Source: Geomonas paludis (lineage in GTDB: Bacteria; Desulfobacterota; Desulfuromonadia; Geobacterales; Geobacteraceae). Taken from it: 64,000 bases of DNA. Position 1 is the stretch's first letter. Each line of letters begins with the position of its first letter. The stretch is from assembly GCF_014193585.1 (NCBI RefSeq), contig NZ_BLXY01000004.1:206625-270624 (forward strand), read 5' to 3'. Positions 38,078-46,136 of the stretch are shown piece after piece. The position numbers and the translations under genes were made by a program. A model generated the notes under the pieces. It saw nothing but the letters and a program-made list of their open reading frames with translations. It was not told where the DNA came from and did not search any database.

Positions 38078-38622
38078 TGGCAACCAGCACGATGGCGGGA
38101 GGGCGCATGCGATACCAGCCGGAACCGAGACAATCCCTACTGGACAGGCTCACCGACCGTGACCCGGAATGTCCGGCTGAGACCGCCCGCTCCTCCCGCA
38201 GCAGCCTGAGGTCGCTGATCGACTCGGTGCTGCGCGACCTGGAGAACCTTTTCAACACCAGATGTTTCTCGGTTTTGAACCCGACCAAGGGACTGCCGCT
38301 CAGGGGACTGGCTCCGCAGGTGCCAGTCCCCCTCACTTCATATCTGCAGAACTCCATTATCAGTTACGGCAGCCGTGATTTCAGTCTGGACAACCCGCGC
38401 TCACACCGGGTGCAGCAGGCGGTACGCCTGGAAATAATAAGACTCCTCGACTGCTTCGAGCCACGGCTGAAGGACGTCACGGTCTCTTTAGGGCCGACGC
38501 AGGGAGAGCGGACCCTGAATTTTCGCATCGAGGCGGTGCTGCAAGTTGAGCCGGTAGCGCTCCCCACCGTCTTCGACACTCACTTCGACATCAACAGCGG
38601 CGCTTATACCATCCTCTCGTGA
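38077..38622 (+). CDS. tssE: Type VI secretion baseplate protein TssE, with repeat-derived insertion
   Basis: 181 residues; gp25-like wedge protein of the baseplate. SLLDRLTDRDPE opens it, and the gp25-like core includes ENLFNTRCFSVLN, SYGSRDFSLDNPRS and the arginine-rich helix that follows. The start is ATG 38077, coupled to hcp; ATG 38107, with GGAGG four bases ahead, is an alternative. After SVLN the conserved short loop found in other TssE proteins is replaced by a longer proline-rich stretch, PLRGLAPQVPVPLT, encoded by a family B palindrome (38303-38331) in frame. Whether the protein still works is open. Confidence 0.88.
   Translation: MATSTMAGGRMRYQPEPRQSLLDRLTDRDPECPAETARSSRSSLRSLIDSVLRDLENLFNTRCFSVLNPTKGLPLRGLAPQVPVPLTSYLQNSIISYGSRDFSLDNPRSHRVQQAVRLEIIRLLDCFEPRLKDVTVSLGPTQGERTLNFRIEAVLQVEPVALPTVFDTHFDINSGAYTILS
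38303..38331. repeat. Family B palindrome inside tssE
   Basis: GGGGACTGGC (38303-38312) and GCCAGTCCCC (38322-38331) form a perfect 10-bp hairpin around TCCGCAGGT. It matches the arm of the intergenic elements at 14826, 49085 and 54390. Confidence 0.88.
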
Positions 38623-38628
38623 TTGACT

Positions 38629-40404
38629 ATGCCTGATGACATCCTTCACTACTTCGAAAGAGAGCTCAGCTACCTGCGCCACACGGGGAGCAGTTTCGCC
38701 AGGAAGTACCCCAAGGTGGCGGGGCGGCTCCTGCTTGAGCCGACCAAGTGCGAGGATCCGCACACCGAGCGCCTCATCGAGGCGTTCGCTTTCCTCTGCG
38801 CGCGCATCCAGCGCAAGATCGACGACGGACTGCCGGAGATCACCCAGTCGCTGTTGCAGGTGCTCTATCCGCAACTTACGGCCCCGATCCCGTCCTGCGC
38901 GGTGGTGAAGTTCGCGCCTCTGTACAGGAACCTGCCGGAGGGGTGCTACCAGATCGCCAAGGGGACGCCTCTCTTCTCGAAGCCGGTGGACGGGGTGTCC
39001 TGCCAATTCAGAACCGCCTATCCTGTCACGCTCTGGCCCGTGGAGGTCATCCATGCGTCGCTCGAGGCGCCGGTAAAGTTGGTTAAAGGCGCGCAGCAGG
39101 CGGTGCGGGTCCGTTTGTTGCTGCACGGAGCCGCCGGCTTTCCGGGCGATACGTTGCGCTTTTACCTGGACGGTCAGCCCCAGCACGTGTTCCTGCTGTA
39201 CCAGTTGCTGTTGAATCACGTCTGCTCTGTGGAGTGTGTGCCGGCCGGTGCAGCGGTCGCTGATGCCGTGCACCTGCCACCCGGTTGCCTGCGGCCCGTC
39301 GGCTTTGCTGCAGATGAGGAGCTTCTTCAATACCCGCAACACTCATTCCCTGGGTATCGGCTGCTCCTCGAGTACTTCGCCTTCCCCCACAAATTCCTTT
39401 TCATCGATCTCAGTGGCCTTTCCGTACTGGGGAAAGGTGCGGCTTTCAGTCATTCCGTCGACCTTATCTTTTACCTCGACACTGCAGCACCGGAATCTTT
39501 AGTGGTTGGGCGAGAAACCTTCTGCCTCTATGCGACCCCCATGGTCAACGTATTCCAAAAGATAGCAGAGCCGATCAGGCACAACCACGGCAAGAGCGAG
39601 TACAGGGTCGTCCCTGACCTTCGGCGTGAGGGTGCCTTCGAGGTGCTTAGTGTCGATGAAGTAACGGCTGCCGGGGCGACTTCACCCGCCGAGGTGAAGC
39701 ACTACTGCCCCGTATTCTCAGGGAGCGGAGGGGAGGATGGTGCAGGCCGCTTCTGGCAGATGCAGCGGCGGCCGGCATCGCGCCCGCATCACGGCGGCAC
39801 CGATGTTTTTCTTTCCGTTTGCGATCTTGCAGAGGCTGCGACTGCTCCACTGGAAGAAACCCTTCTGATCCGCGTCACGTGCTCCAATCGCGACCTCCCT
39901 GCCAAGCTTCCTTGCGGCGATCCTGATTTCGAGACGGAATCTGCCGCGCCGCTTGCCGCGATCAAATGTCTTCTCAAACCAACGCACTCTTTACGTCCGT
40001 CGCTCGACGGGGAACTGCAACGCCGCCTGATTTCCCATCTCTCCCTGAATTACATTTCCCTCGTCGAAGGCGGTGCCGGCGCGCTGAGGCAACTGTTGTC
40101 CCTGTACGACTTCGCCTCGTCCTCTACCACGCGGCACCAGGTAGCCGGTATCGTCTCGGTGAGGTCGCGAGCAGTTACCAGAAGAATAGGAGCCGGCTTC
40201 TGTCGCGGATTGGAAGTGACGATTGTCTTCGACGAGGAGAAGTACGTCGGCAGCGGCGTGTACCTTTTCGCCTCCGTTCTGGAAAGGTTCCTGGGGCAGT
40301 ATGTGTCGGTGAATTCATTCGTGCAGCTTATGGCCGCGCGAGCCAGCGACGACACCATCATCAAACAGTGGCCGCCCCGAAGTGGCGACAGGGTCTTGCT
40401 GTGA
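38629..40404 (+). CDS. tssF: Type VI secretion baseplate protein TssF
   Basis: 591 residues. The N-terminus is the TssF signature, YFERELSYLRHTGSSFARKYPKVA, followed by LEPTKCEDPHTERLIEAFAFL. It forms the wedge with TssG, TssK and TssE. ATG 38629 is preferred over a TTG at 38623; no strong ribosome site, so coupling to tssE (six bases upstream) is likely. It overlaps tssG by 37 bases. Confidence 0.93.
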   Translation: MPDDILHYFERELSYLRHTGSSFARKYPKVAGRLLLEPTKCEDPHTERLIEAFAFLCARIQRKIDDGLPEITQSLLQVLYPQLTAPIPSCAVVKFAPLYRNLPEGCYQIAKGTPLFSKPVDGVSCQFRTAYPVTLWPVEVIHASLEAPVKLVKGAQQAVRVRLLLHGAAGFPGDTLRFYLDGQPQHVFLLYQLLLNHVCSVECVPAGAAVADAVHLPPGCLRPVGFAADEELLQYPQHSFPGYRLLLEYFAFPHKFLFIDLSGLSVLGKGAAFSHSVDLIFYLDTAAPESLVVGRETFCLYATPMVNVFQKIAEPIRHNHGKSEYRVVPDLRREGAFEVLSVDEVTAAGATSPAEVKHYCPVFSGSGGEDGAGRFWQMQRRPASRPHHGGTDVFLSVCDLAEAATAPLEETLLIRVTCSNRDLPAKLPCGDPDFETESAAPLAAIKCLLKPTHSLRPSLDGELQRRLISHLSLNYISLVEGGAGALRQLLSLYDFASSSTTRHQVAGIVSVRSRAVTRRIGAGFCRGLEVTIVFDEEKYVGSGVYLFASVLERFLGQYVSVNSFVQLMAARASDDTIIKQWPPRSGDRVLL

Positions 40405-41393
40405 AGGGGAATGCGCTGAATAAACAGGGGCGTGATTATTTCACACGGTCGCGCGGTTTTTTTGAAACTGTCCGCCTACTGGAACGGTTGCACCTAGACA
40501 GCCAGGAGGTAGAGGGCGCCTCACCACCCGACGAGGAAAGGGTCAGCTTCACGGTGAGGAAAGGGTTTGCCTTCCCAGCAGCTGATGTAACCCGAATTGT
40601 GCTCGGTGACGACGGCGTCGCGCATGTCGAAGTTGCCGTGATGGGGCTCGTCGGTCCCTCCGGGGTATTGCCGCATTGGTACCATGAACTGCTTTTGGAG
40701 CGGGAGCGGGCCGATGATCATGCCATGGGTGACTTCTACGACATCTTCCACAACCGCCTGATTTCCATTTTTTACCATGCTTGGAAGCGCAACTCGCTTC
40801 TGCCACAGAAGAAAATCGACAACAGCGATGTCTTCTCCAATCATCTCTTCAGCTTTCTGGGACTAGGGACCGAGGGGCTGCGGGAAAAGCTCTCAGCAAC
40901 GGAGGCATTGCTGCACTTCTGCGGTCAAGCAAGTCGACAGGTAGCATCGGCTAGCACGATTACTGAGCTCGTTCAACATGTATTCGGCGTGGATGCCGAG
41001 GTCGAGCAGTTCGTGCCCCGTACGGTTGACCTGGAGCCCGCCGACCTGACTATGCTGGGGCAAAACAATTGCCACCTTGGCATCGACGCTGTCTGTGGGG
41101 CCAAGACCTGCGACATCCAATCAAACTTCCGGCTCTCTCTGGGGGCGATGGGCTACCAACAATTTCTCGAGCTATCGACGGGACAGGGACTGGAGCATCT
41201 GGTGTCGCTGGTCAGGTTCCTTGTGGGACCGGAATACGAGTTTGAAATACGGCTCGTTTTAAGAAGAGAGGAAGTCCCTGGGTGCAGGCTCGGCGAGGCA
41301 ACTTTCGACGCACCAAGGCTCGGCCGATCCACGTGGCTCAAAGCTCCAAACTCCGTTCTTGATGCAGACCCCTATGTGACCGTCGCCGGTTAG
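40368..41393 (+). CDS. tssG: Type VI secretion baseplate protein TssG
   Basis: 341 residues. A GTG at 40368 gives the family-typical beginning MAAPKWRQG, followed by FFETVRLLERLH; an ATG start would lose the conserved opening. Later hallmarks are FYDIFHNRLISIFYHAWKR, HFCGQASRQVASA and the VDLEPADLTMLG segment. The gene overlaps tssF by 37 bases in another frame, an arrangement common for this pair. Confidence 0.92.
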   Translation: MAAPKWRQGLAVKGNALNKQGRDYFTRSRGFFETVRLLERLHLDSQEVEGASPPDEERVSFTVRKGFAFPAADVTRIVLGDDGVAHVEVAVMGLVGPSGVLPHWYHELLLERERADDHAMGDFYDIFHNRLISIFYHAWKRNSLLPQKKIDNSDVFSNHLFSFLGLGTEGLREKLSATEALLHFCGQASRQVASASTITELVQHVFGVDAEVEQFVPRTVDLEPADLTMLGQNNCHLGIDAVCGAKTCDIQSNFRLSLGAMGYQQFLELSTGQGLEHLVSLVRFLVGPEYEFEIRLVLRREEVPGCRLGEATFDAPRLGRSTWLKAPNSVLDADPYVTVAG

Positions 41394-41432
41394 GTGCGAA
41401 AGCAGAAAGCTTACCTTTTGTGAGGTGTAGTC

Positions 41433-43376
41433 ATGGCGTTCACACAGCGTGACAGGGTCATGTGCCTGAAGACCTCGCTTGGCGAGGACGCCCTGCTTTT
41501 GACCGAGCTCAGCGGCGAGGAGGGCATCTCACGCAGCTTCAGTTTTGAACTGTCTTTGCAGTCTGAGCGCACCAGTATTCCTTCCCAAGCCTTGCTCGGC
41601 AGTAATGCCACGGTTGTCATTACTCTTGCCAACGGCAACAAAAGGTACCTGAACGGGATCATTTCCAGCTTCACCCAAGGCAGATCGAGCGGCGAGGATG
41701 GCGAAGATTGCCGCTTCTCCTTTTACAGGTGTACCCTTGTTCCCTGGTTCTGGACCCTCAGCAAATCTGCCGACATAAGGATTTTCCAGAACCGCTCAAC
41801 ACCGGAAATAGTAGAGCAGGTATTCAACGATTTTGGTCCGTCCTGGTACCGCTTTGAGTTGCGCGGGAGTTACGACAAGAGAGAGTTCTGTGTCCAGTAC
41901 CGGGAAACAGCCTTCAATTTTGTCTGCCGCCTTTTCGAGGAAGAAGGTCTCTTCTATTTCTTCCGGCACGAGGAGGGTAAGCATACGATGATCATCGCGG
42001 ATTCTCCCGATGCCAATCCGCCTTGTCAGTTTCAGCACAGCGCTTCATCGCTTTCAAGCCCGATCGGTACCAGGACGGAAGACGTCATCACCGCCCTGGA
42101 AATCACGCGCTACATACATCCCACCAGATACTCCCTTAACGACTACAACTTCGCCATTCCAAGGGCAGGATTAAAGGCGGAAGCTCCCGGTGCAGCCCAG
42201 TCACAGGGGACGAAATGCGAACTGTACGACGCTCCGGGGTGTTACGGCAGCAGGGCCGCAGGCGACAGACTGGCAAGGATCCGGATGGAGGAAGAAGAAG
42301 CTATGGCCACCGTCCTCGTCGGCAGTAGCGACTGCCGTGCCTTTGCCAGTGGCTATCGCTTCAGACTCAGAGATCACTGCAGCCCCGAACTGGATGGTAA
42401 GGAGTTCCTCCTGGTCTCCGTGAAGCATAATGCAATGGAAGCATACGCCACCGATTCCATCTCCAGTTACCACAACAGTTTCGAGTGCATTCCTCATCAG
42501 ACACCGTACAGGCCGGCACGTCTGACTCCGAAGCCGGTGGTGCAGGGAACGCAGACGGCCGTGGTGGTGGGGCCGCCAGGAGAGGAGATCCACACCGACC
42601 AGTACGGACGCGTCAAGGTCAGATTTCGCTGGGATCGCGCGGGAAAAGCCGATGACAGCAGCTCCTGTTGGATCCGGGTGAGCCAGCCGCTGGCCGGCAA
42701 CGGCTGGGGAGCGATGTTTCTCCCGCGTGTCGGGCATGAGGTCGTGGTCGATTTCCTGGAAGGCGATCCCGATCGCCCCGTCATCATCGGTCAGCTCCAC
42801 AACGGAGTAAACCTGCCGCCGTACCAGTTGCCTGCGGCAAAAACAATGACTTGCATAAAGTCCTGTTCCACACCGGGTGCGCAAGGGCACAACGAGCTTT
42901 GCTTCGAAGACAAGAAGGGGGCGGAGCAGTTGTGCATTCATGCGCAGCGGGAACTGGTGAACAGGGTGAATGAGGACTCGCTGGAGTGGGTGGGGCAGGA
43001 CCGGCACCTGATAGTGAAGCGGGACCGGCTGGAGCAGGTGTGTGGCGATCAGCACCTGGAGGTAGTCGGAGATTGTAAGGAGAAAGTCGATGGTACCATG
43101 TCCGTTTCAGTGGGCGCAGATCTGCACGTGAGGGTGGCGGCAAAATGTGCTTTGGAGGCAGGGGAGGGCATCTTCTTTCTGTCAGGCCAGAGCGCCGTGT
43201 TCGAATCGTTGACCGAGATATCGCTGAAAGTGGGTGAGAACTTCATCAAAATCAGCCCGACAGGAGTGACCATCGTCGGCAGTAGCGTGCAGATCAACGA
43301 AGGTGGTACTGCCGCGAGTTGCACCCGGGCGTCCCCAAAGAGCCCAAAGGCGCCCAAAGATCCGCAGCACTCGTGA
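41433..43376 (+). CDS. vgrG: Type VI secretion spike protein VgrG (TssI)
   Basis: 647 residues: gp27-like N-terminal half (with YRETAFNFVCRLFEEEGLFYFF), a gp5 OB fold around QTAVVVGPPGEEIHTDQYGRVKV, and C-terminal beta-helix repeats (LEQVCGDQHLEVVGDCKEKVDG). There is no fused effector domain after the helix, only a short Lys/Pro-rich tail (SPKSPKAPKDP). Effectors must therefore be carried by Hcp, PAAR or adaptors; no PAAR gene is next door. GAGGTG lies before the ATG. Confidence 0.94.
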   Translation: MAFTQRDRVMCLKTSLGEDALLLTELSGEEGISRSFSFELSLQSERTSIPSQALLGSNATVVITLANGNKRYLNGIISSFTQGRSSGEDGEDCRFSFYRCTLVPWFWTLSKSADIRIFQNRSTPEIVEQVFNDFGPSWYRFELRGSYDKREFCVQYRETAFNFVCRLFEEEGLFYFFRHEEGKHTMIIADSPDANPPCQFQHSASSLSSPIGTRTEDVITALEITRYIHPTRYSLNDYNFAIPRAGLKAEAPGAAQSQGTKCELYDAPGCYGSRAAGDRLARIRMEEEEAMATVLVGSSDCRAFASGYRFRLRDHCSPELDGKEFLLVSVKHNAMEAYATDSISSYHNSFECIPHQTPYRPARLTPKPVVQGTQTAVVVGPPGEEIHTDQYGRVKVRFRWDRAGKADDSSSCWIRVSQPLAGNGWGAMFLPRVGHEVVVDFLEGDPDRPVIIGQLHNGVNLPPYQLPAAKTMTCIKSCSTPGAQGHNELCFEDKKGAEQLCIHAQRELVNRVNEDSLEWVGQDRHLIVKRDRLEQVCGDQHLEVVGDCKEKVDGTMSVSVGADLHVRVAAKCALEAGEGIFFLSGQSAVFESLTEISLKVGENFIKISPTGVTIVGSSVQINEGGTAASCTRASPKSPKAPKDPQHS

Positions 43377-43410
43377 TGACTAGACGATTACCAAATGTGG
43401 AGGCGACATC

Positions 43411-43809
43411 ATGGAAATTCGAATAGAGCAGATGAACGAGGTGGCGCGCGCGGAGTTTATCGAGAGGCTGGACGCGGCCTTGATGCGCGACCTGAGCGAC
43501 TACTACAAAATCGGGCGGGATCAGCGCCGCGAGTTCCTGGCGGCCGCGGTCGAACTGGCGGAGAACAAGGGGTTCAAGTCGGAGCAGGGCATGGCGTCCT
43601 ACGTCCTGGCCCTGTGGTACCTGGACATCGACTTCGAGGAGAAGAGCACTGCGCTTGAGACTCTCTTGGTTTCCCCGCTCCCTGAAGTGCGCCGTGTCCA
43701 CGCTTTTAATCAGTGGGTGGAGACGGTTTTGGGTGATCCGGATAACATAGCAGCCGCGGACGAAGCTTTGACAAAATCACTGCAACTCACTGAACCCTGG
43801 GGTAACTGA
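43411..43809 (+). CDS. Unknown small protein at end of T6SS operon
   Basis: 132 residues, not recognised. Soluble, acidic, rich in helix (ARAEFIERLDAALMRDLSDYY, EFLAAAVELAENKG), with YVLALWYLDIDFEEKS in the middle and VRRVHAFNQWVE near the end. No signal, membrane segment, cysteine cluster or known effector motif. It lies 34 bases after vgrG on the same strand, so cotranscription is likely. Possible roles are adaptor for a cargo protein, immunity protein or structural accessory; none is shown. Confidence 0.75.
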   Translation: MEIRIEQMNEVARAEFIERLDAALMRDLSDYYKIGRDQRREFLAAAVELAENKGFKSEQGMASYVLALWYLDIDFEEKSTALETLLVSPLPEVRRVHAFNQWVETVLGDPDNIAAADEALTKSLQLTEPWGN

Positions 43810-43934
43810 CATAACGGAGCCACGCCCCGGCCCCTGGTGGAACAGAGGTCGGGGCCGACTTGCTCTTAACCCCCAACTTTTTACCGCCGCTGTCTCAACA
43901 ATTCCCACCCGAAAAACCTCGCACAATTTAGCTG

Positions 43935-43963
43935 TTGACATCTCACTGGATCTTCTTTATAAA
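43935..43963 (+). promoter_or_regulatory. Sigma-70 promoter for the DUF3793-DUF2325 pair
   Basis: TTGACA (43935-43940), 17-base spacer, TATAAA (43958-43963). Start of transcription near 43970. The stretch 43810-43934 before it holds a CGGCCCC/GGGGCCG hairpin (43828-43857) without a T run. Confidence 0.82.
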
Positions 43964-43966
43964 ACT

Positions 43967-43985
43967 GATAACAGTTTTCATTATC
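43967..43985. promoter_or_regulatory. Probable Fur box overlapping the start site
   Basis: GATAACAGTTTTCATTATC agrees with the classic 19-bp Fur consensus at 14 of 19 positions and sits right after the -10, where a bound repressor would block the promoter. The overlapping palindrome AAAACTG-ATAA-CAGTTTT (43961-43978) adds symmetry. Confidence 0.6.
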
Positions 43986-44075
43986 GCTGTTGCGGCTGCT
44001 TTTGTAAAAGAAACTTAAAGATCGCTTAAGGCATTGAGAGTCGGCGGCAACCGCTGACAGGAGTTTGGAGGGGAC

Positions 44076-44822
44076 ATGAGCAGTGCTGTTGGAGTGAAAG
44101 AGGATTTGTCAGCGGCAAACGGCGCCGATGCAGCATCTTCAAGCCGCATGACGAGGGCTGCCTGGCAGGACTTCGCCGGTCTTTACCCGACCGACGAAGC
44201 ATGTCTCGCCTCCTTCCTGGCGCTGGAGCTTGCCGAGGTGCTGCAAGGCGCCAAACCCGCAAACCTGGTCTGTCTTTCCAACAAGCGCCGCTCCTGCGGG
44301 CGCAACCTGTACCTGCTCTGGAAAGAGCACGGCGCCGCGCTGCTGGAAGAGAGCGGGCTCAAGGTGCGGGTTCTCGACGACCGCGGCTCTTCCATCCTGC
44401 TCCTGCTCTACTCGCAGGAGGCACTCGGCGCTCTGCTCGCCCAGAAAAGCGTGCGCAGCATCCTGGACAAAGCCGGCTATGACAACGTCCACGACTTCGA
44501 CGCGGTGCTGGACGAACTGGAAGCGCGCGTGACGGGAGAGGGCTTTCCTCACGAGATCGGGGTGTTCCTCGGGTACCCGCTCAAGGACGTGATCGGCTTC
44601 ATGGGGTGGGCCCCCTTGGCCTTCACCTGCCAGGGGCCCTGGAAAATTTTCGGCAAGCCCGAGCAGAGCCTGCGCCTTGCTGAATGCCACCGCGAGTGCC
44701 GCAGCCGGATGTCACAGCGTCTCGCTTCCGGATGCAACCCGCTCGACTGCCTGAGAGACCGCCTTGGTACTGTTGCTGATTCGTACCAGCAGCAAGGCGC
44801 CCCTTTTTTGGCAGCATCGTGA
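44076..44822 (+). CDS. DUF3793 family protein
   Basis: Function unknown, 248 residues, cytoplasmic. The family patterns LVCLSNKRRSCGRNLYLLW and FPHEIGVFLGYPLKDVIGFM are clear; the first suggests binding of a nucleotide or metal, but that is a guess. GGAGGGG precedes the ATG. Relatives often lie near flavodoxin or iron-transport genes. The Fur box upstream supports an iron-limitation role. DUF2325 follows in the same transcript. Confidence 0.85.
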   Translation: MSSAVGVKEDLSAANGADAASSSRMTRAAWQDFAGLYPTDEACLASFLALELAEVLQGAKPANLVCLSNKRRSCGRNLYLLWKEHGAALLEESGLKVRVLDDRGSSILLLLYSQEALGALLAQKSVRSILDKAGYDNVHDFDAVLDELEARVTGEGFPHEIGVFLGYPLKDVIGFMGWAPLAFTCQGPWKIFGKPEQSLRLAECHRECRSRMSQRLASGCNPLDCLRDRLGTVADSYQQQGAPFLAAS

Positions 44823-44867
44823 AAGTGAATATCAAAGCCGGGGCCTTGGCGCCCGGGGGAGGGCAAG

Positions 44868-45158
44868 ATGTGCATAGCTCTGATCGGCGGAATGGATCGC
44901 TTGGGAAAACACTACCTGGAGGAAGCGCAACGCGCCGGGGTGAAACTTCAGTTTTTCAGCACCTCCGAGAACAACATAGCAGCCAAGCTCAAAAAAGCTG
45001 ACGCCATGGTCATCTTCACCAACAAGGTCTCCCACCGCGTCAAGATCGAGGCGATGCAGGTGGCCAAGGCCAACAACATCCCGGTGCTGATGGAACATGC
45101 CTGCGGCGTCTGCACCTTCAGGAACTGCCTGCAATGCCTCGCCAACAACTGTCACTAG
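44868..45158 (+). CDS. DUF2325 family protein
   Basis: 96 residues, alpha/beta fold opening CIALIGGMDRLGKHY. The conserved C-terminus carries five cysteines (C79, C82, C87, C90, C95; pattern HACGVCTFRNCLQC) that could bind a metal. The site GGGGGAGGG lies ahead of the ATG. It lies 45 bases after the DUF3793 gene and is probably under the same Fur-controlled promoter. Exact function unknown. Confidence 0.85.
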   Translation: MCIALIGGMDRLGKHYLEEAQRAGVKLQFFSTSENNIAAKLKKADAMVIFTNKVSHRVKIEAMQVAKANNIPVLMEHACGVCTFRNCLQCLANNCH

Positions 45159-45247
45159 GGCGGATGCTGCAGATTGCACTTCATATTGAACGGCATCTGT
45201 GGTAGGTGTAGCCGTGTTCGACATCAAGACGATACGGCAGGATCTGC

Positions 45248-45895
45248 ATGACCGATGTGACTGACGCGACATCCCGCAGGCTGGCGGTGATCGGGGCTCT
45301 TCTGCTCCCCTTCACCGCTGTTTGCGTTCTCTACCTCGACATTCCGGTTGCCGTTTTCGTCAGGGACTACCTTTACGCCAACCGGCACTGGCTCCGGGCC
45401 ACCTCGGATCTTCCCGACTTGCTGCTGGGCGTGGTGATCGCCGCCACCGCCGTCTCCTGTTTCTTCTACCTGTTCCGCTCCGAAAGGGGGATCCTCGACC
45501 GCGCCACACTCCTGGCCAAAGAGATCGTGTGGCTCGCACCGGCCTCCTACCTTGCCAAGGCGCTGCTGAAGATGGCTTTCGGCCGGTCCAACACGCGTCA
45601 CTGGCTGAGCGAGCCCGGTGCCTACGGCTTTCACTGGTTCCAGATGAAAGAGCACTGCGAGGGATTCCCGTCCGGCCACATGCTGGTCATCGTCGCCCTC
45701 TTGGCTGCGGGGTGGCGGTTCTACCCCGAAGCCCGCCCCTTGGGCATCATGCTCTCGGTCCTGCTCGGCATCGCCCTGATCGCCACCAACTACCACTTTT
45801 TCAGCGACGTCGTTGTCGGCGCCTACCTTGCCATCGTGGTTGAATTGGTAATCGCCCGCCTGCTTTTTTGCCGTCGCCACAGCTCACCGAACTGA
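45248..45895 (+). CDS. PAP2-family membrane phosphatase
   Basis: 215 residues with several membrane segments (IGALLLPFTAVCVLYL; GVVIAATAVSCFFYLF; LAAGWRF region; LGIALIATNYHFF; AYLAIVVELVIARLLF). PAP2 blocks: KALLKMAFGRSNTR, GFPSGHM and NYHFFSDVVVG. The arginine normally found at the start of the third block is not seen, while the catalytic His residues are present. It is likely a lipid phosphatase or LPS/undecaprenyl-phosphate enzyme. AGGA before the ATG is a weak site. It follows the DUF2325 gene by 90 bases. Confidence 0.8.
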   Translation: MTDVTDATSRRLAVIGALLLPFTAVCVLYLDIPVAVFVRDYLYANRHWLRATSDLPDLLLGVVIAATAVSCFFYLFRSERGILDRATLLAKEIVWLAPASYLAKALLKMAFGRSNTRHWLSEPGAYGFHWFQMKEHCEGFPSGHMLVIVALLAAGWRFYPEARPLGIMLSVLLGIALIATNYHFFSDVVVGAYLAIVVELVIARLLFCRRHSSPN

Positions 45896-45952
45896 GCAGC
45901 GGCGCTCCCCGTAACAGCGCACCCAGCGGGGCTCTCTACCCGGTTTTTTCCC

Positions 45953-45981
45953 TTGCATCGCAGGCCGAAATCCCTTATATT
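45953..45981 (+). promoter_or_regulatory. Sigma-70 promoter
   Basis: TTGCAT (45953-45958), 17-base spacer, TATATT (45976-45981); start near 45988. It drives either a short RNA ending at the 46106 terminator or the zinc-ribbon gene through a leader of about 150 bases. Confidence 0.65.
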
Positions 45982-45987
45982 TCAACA

Positions 45988-46106
45988 GCACATAGAAGAT
46001 AGCAGGAACGCTTAAACCAACGATACGTAGCAGATGAGCGGGGAATTGCCACCGCAATCAGATAACGCATGGAAAGGGTTTAGCCGCCGACGGTTAAGCC
46101 CTTTTT
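45988..46106 (+). ncRNA. Candidate small RNA or attenuated leader
   Basis: The promoter at 45953 and a 13-bp terminator hairpin (46074-46086 with 46091-46103, two G-T pairs, CCGA loop) with TTTTT at 46102-46106 delimit about 119 bases with no good gene. It can be an independent sRNA or a leader whose terminator controls the zinc-ribbon gene at 46137. A short frame from ATG 46034 has no ribosome site. Confidence 0.45.
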
Positions 46107-46136
46107 GTTTGAGCATAAAAAGGTCAGGGAGGCCCA

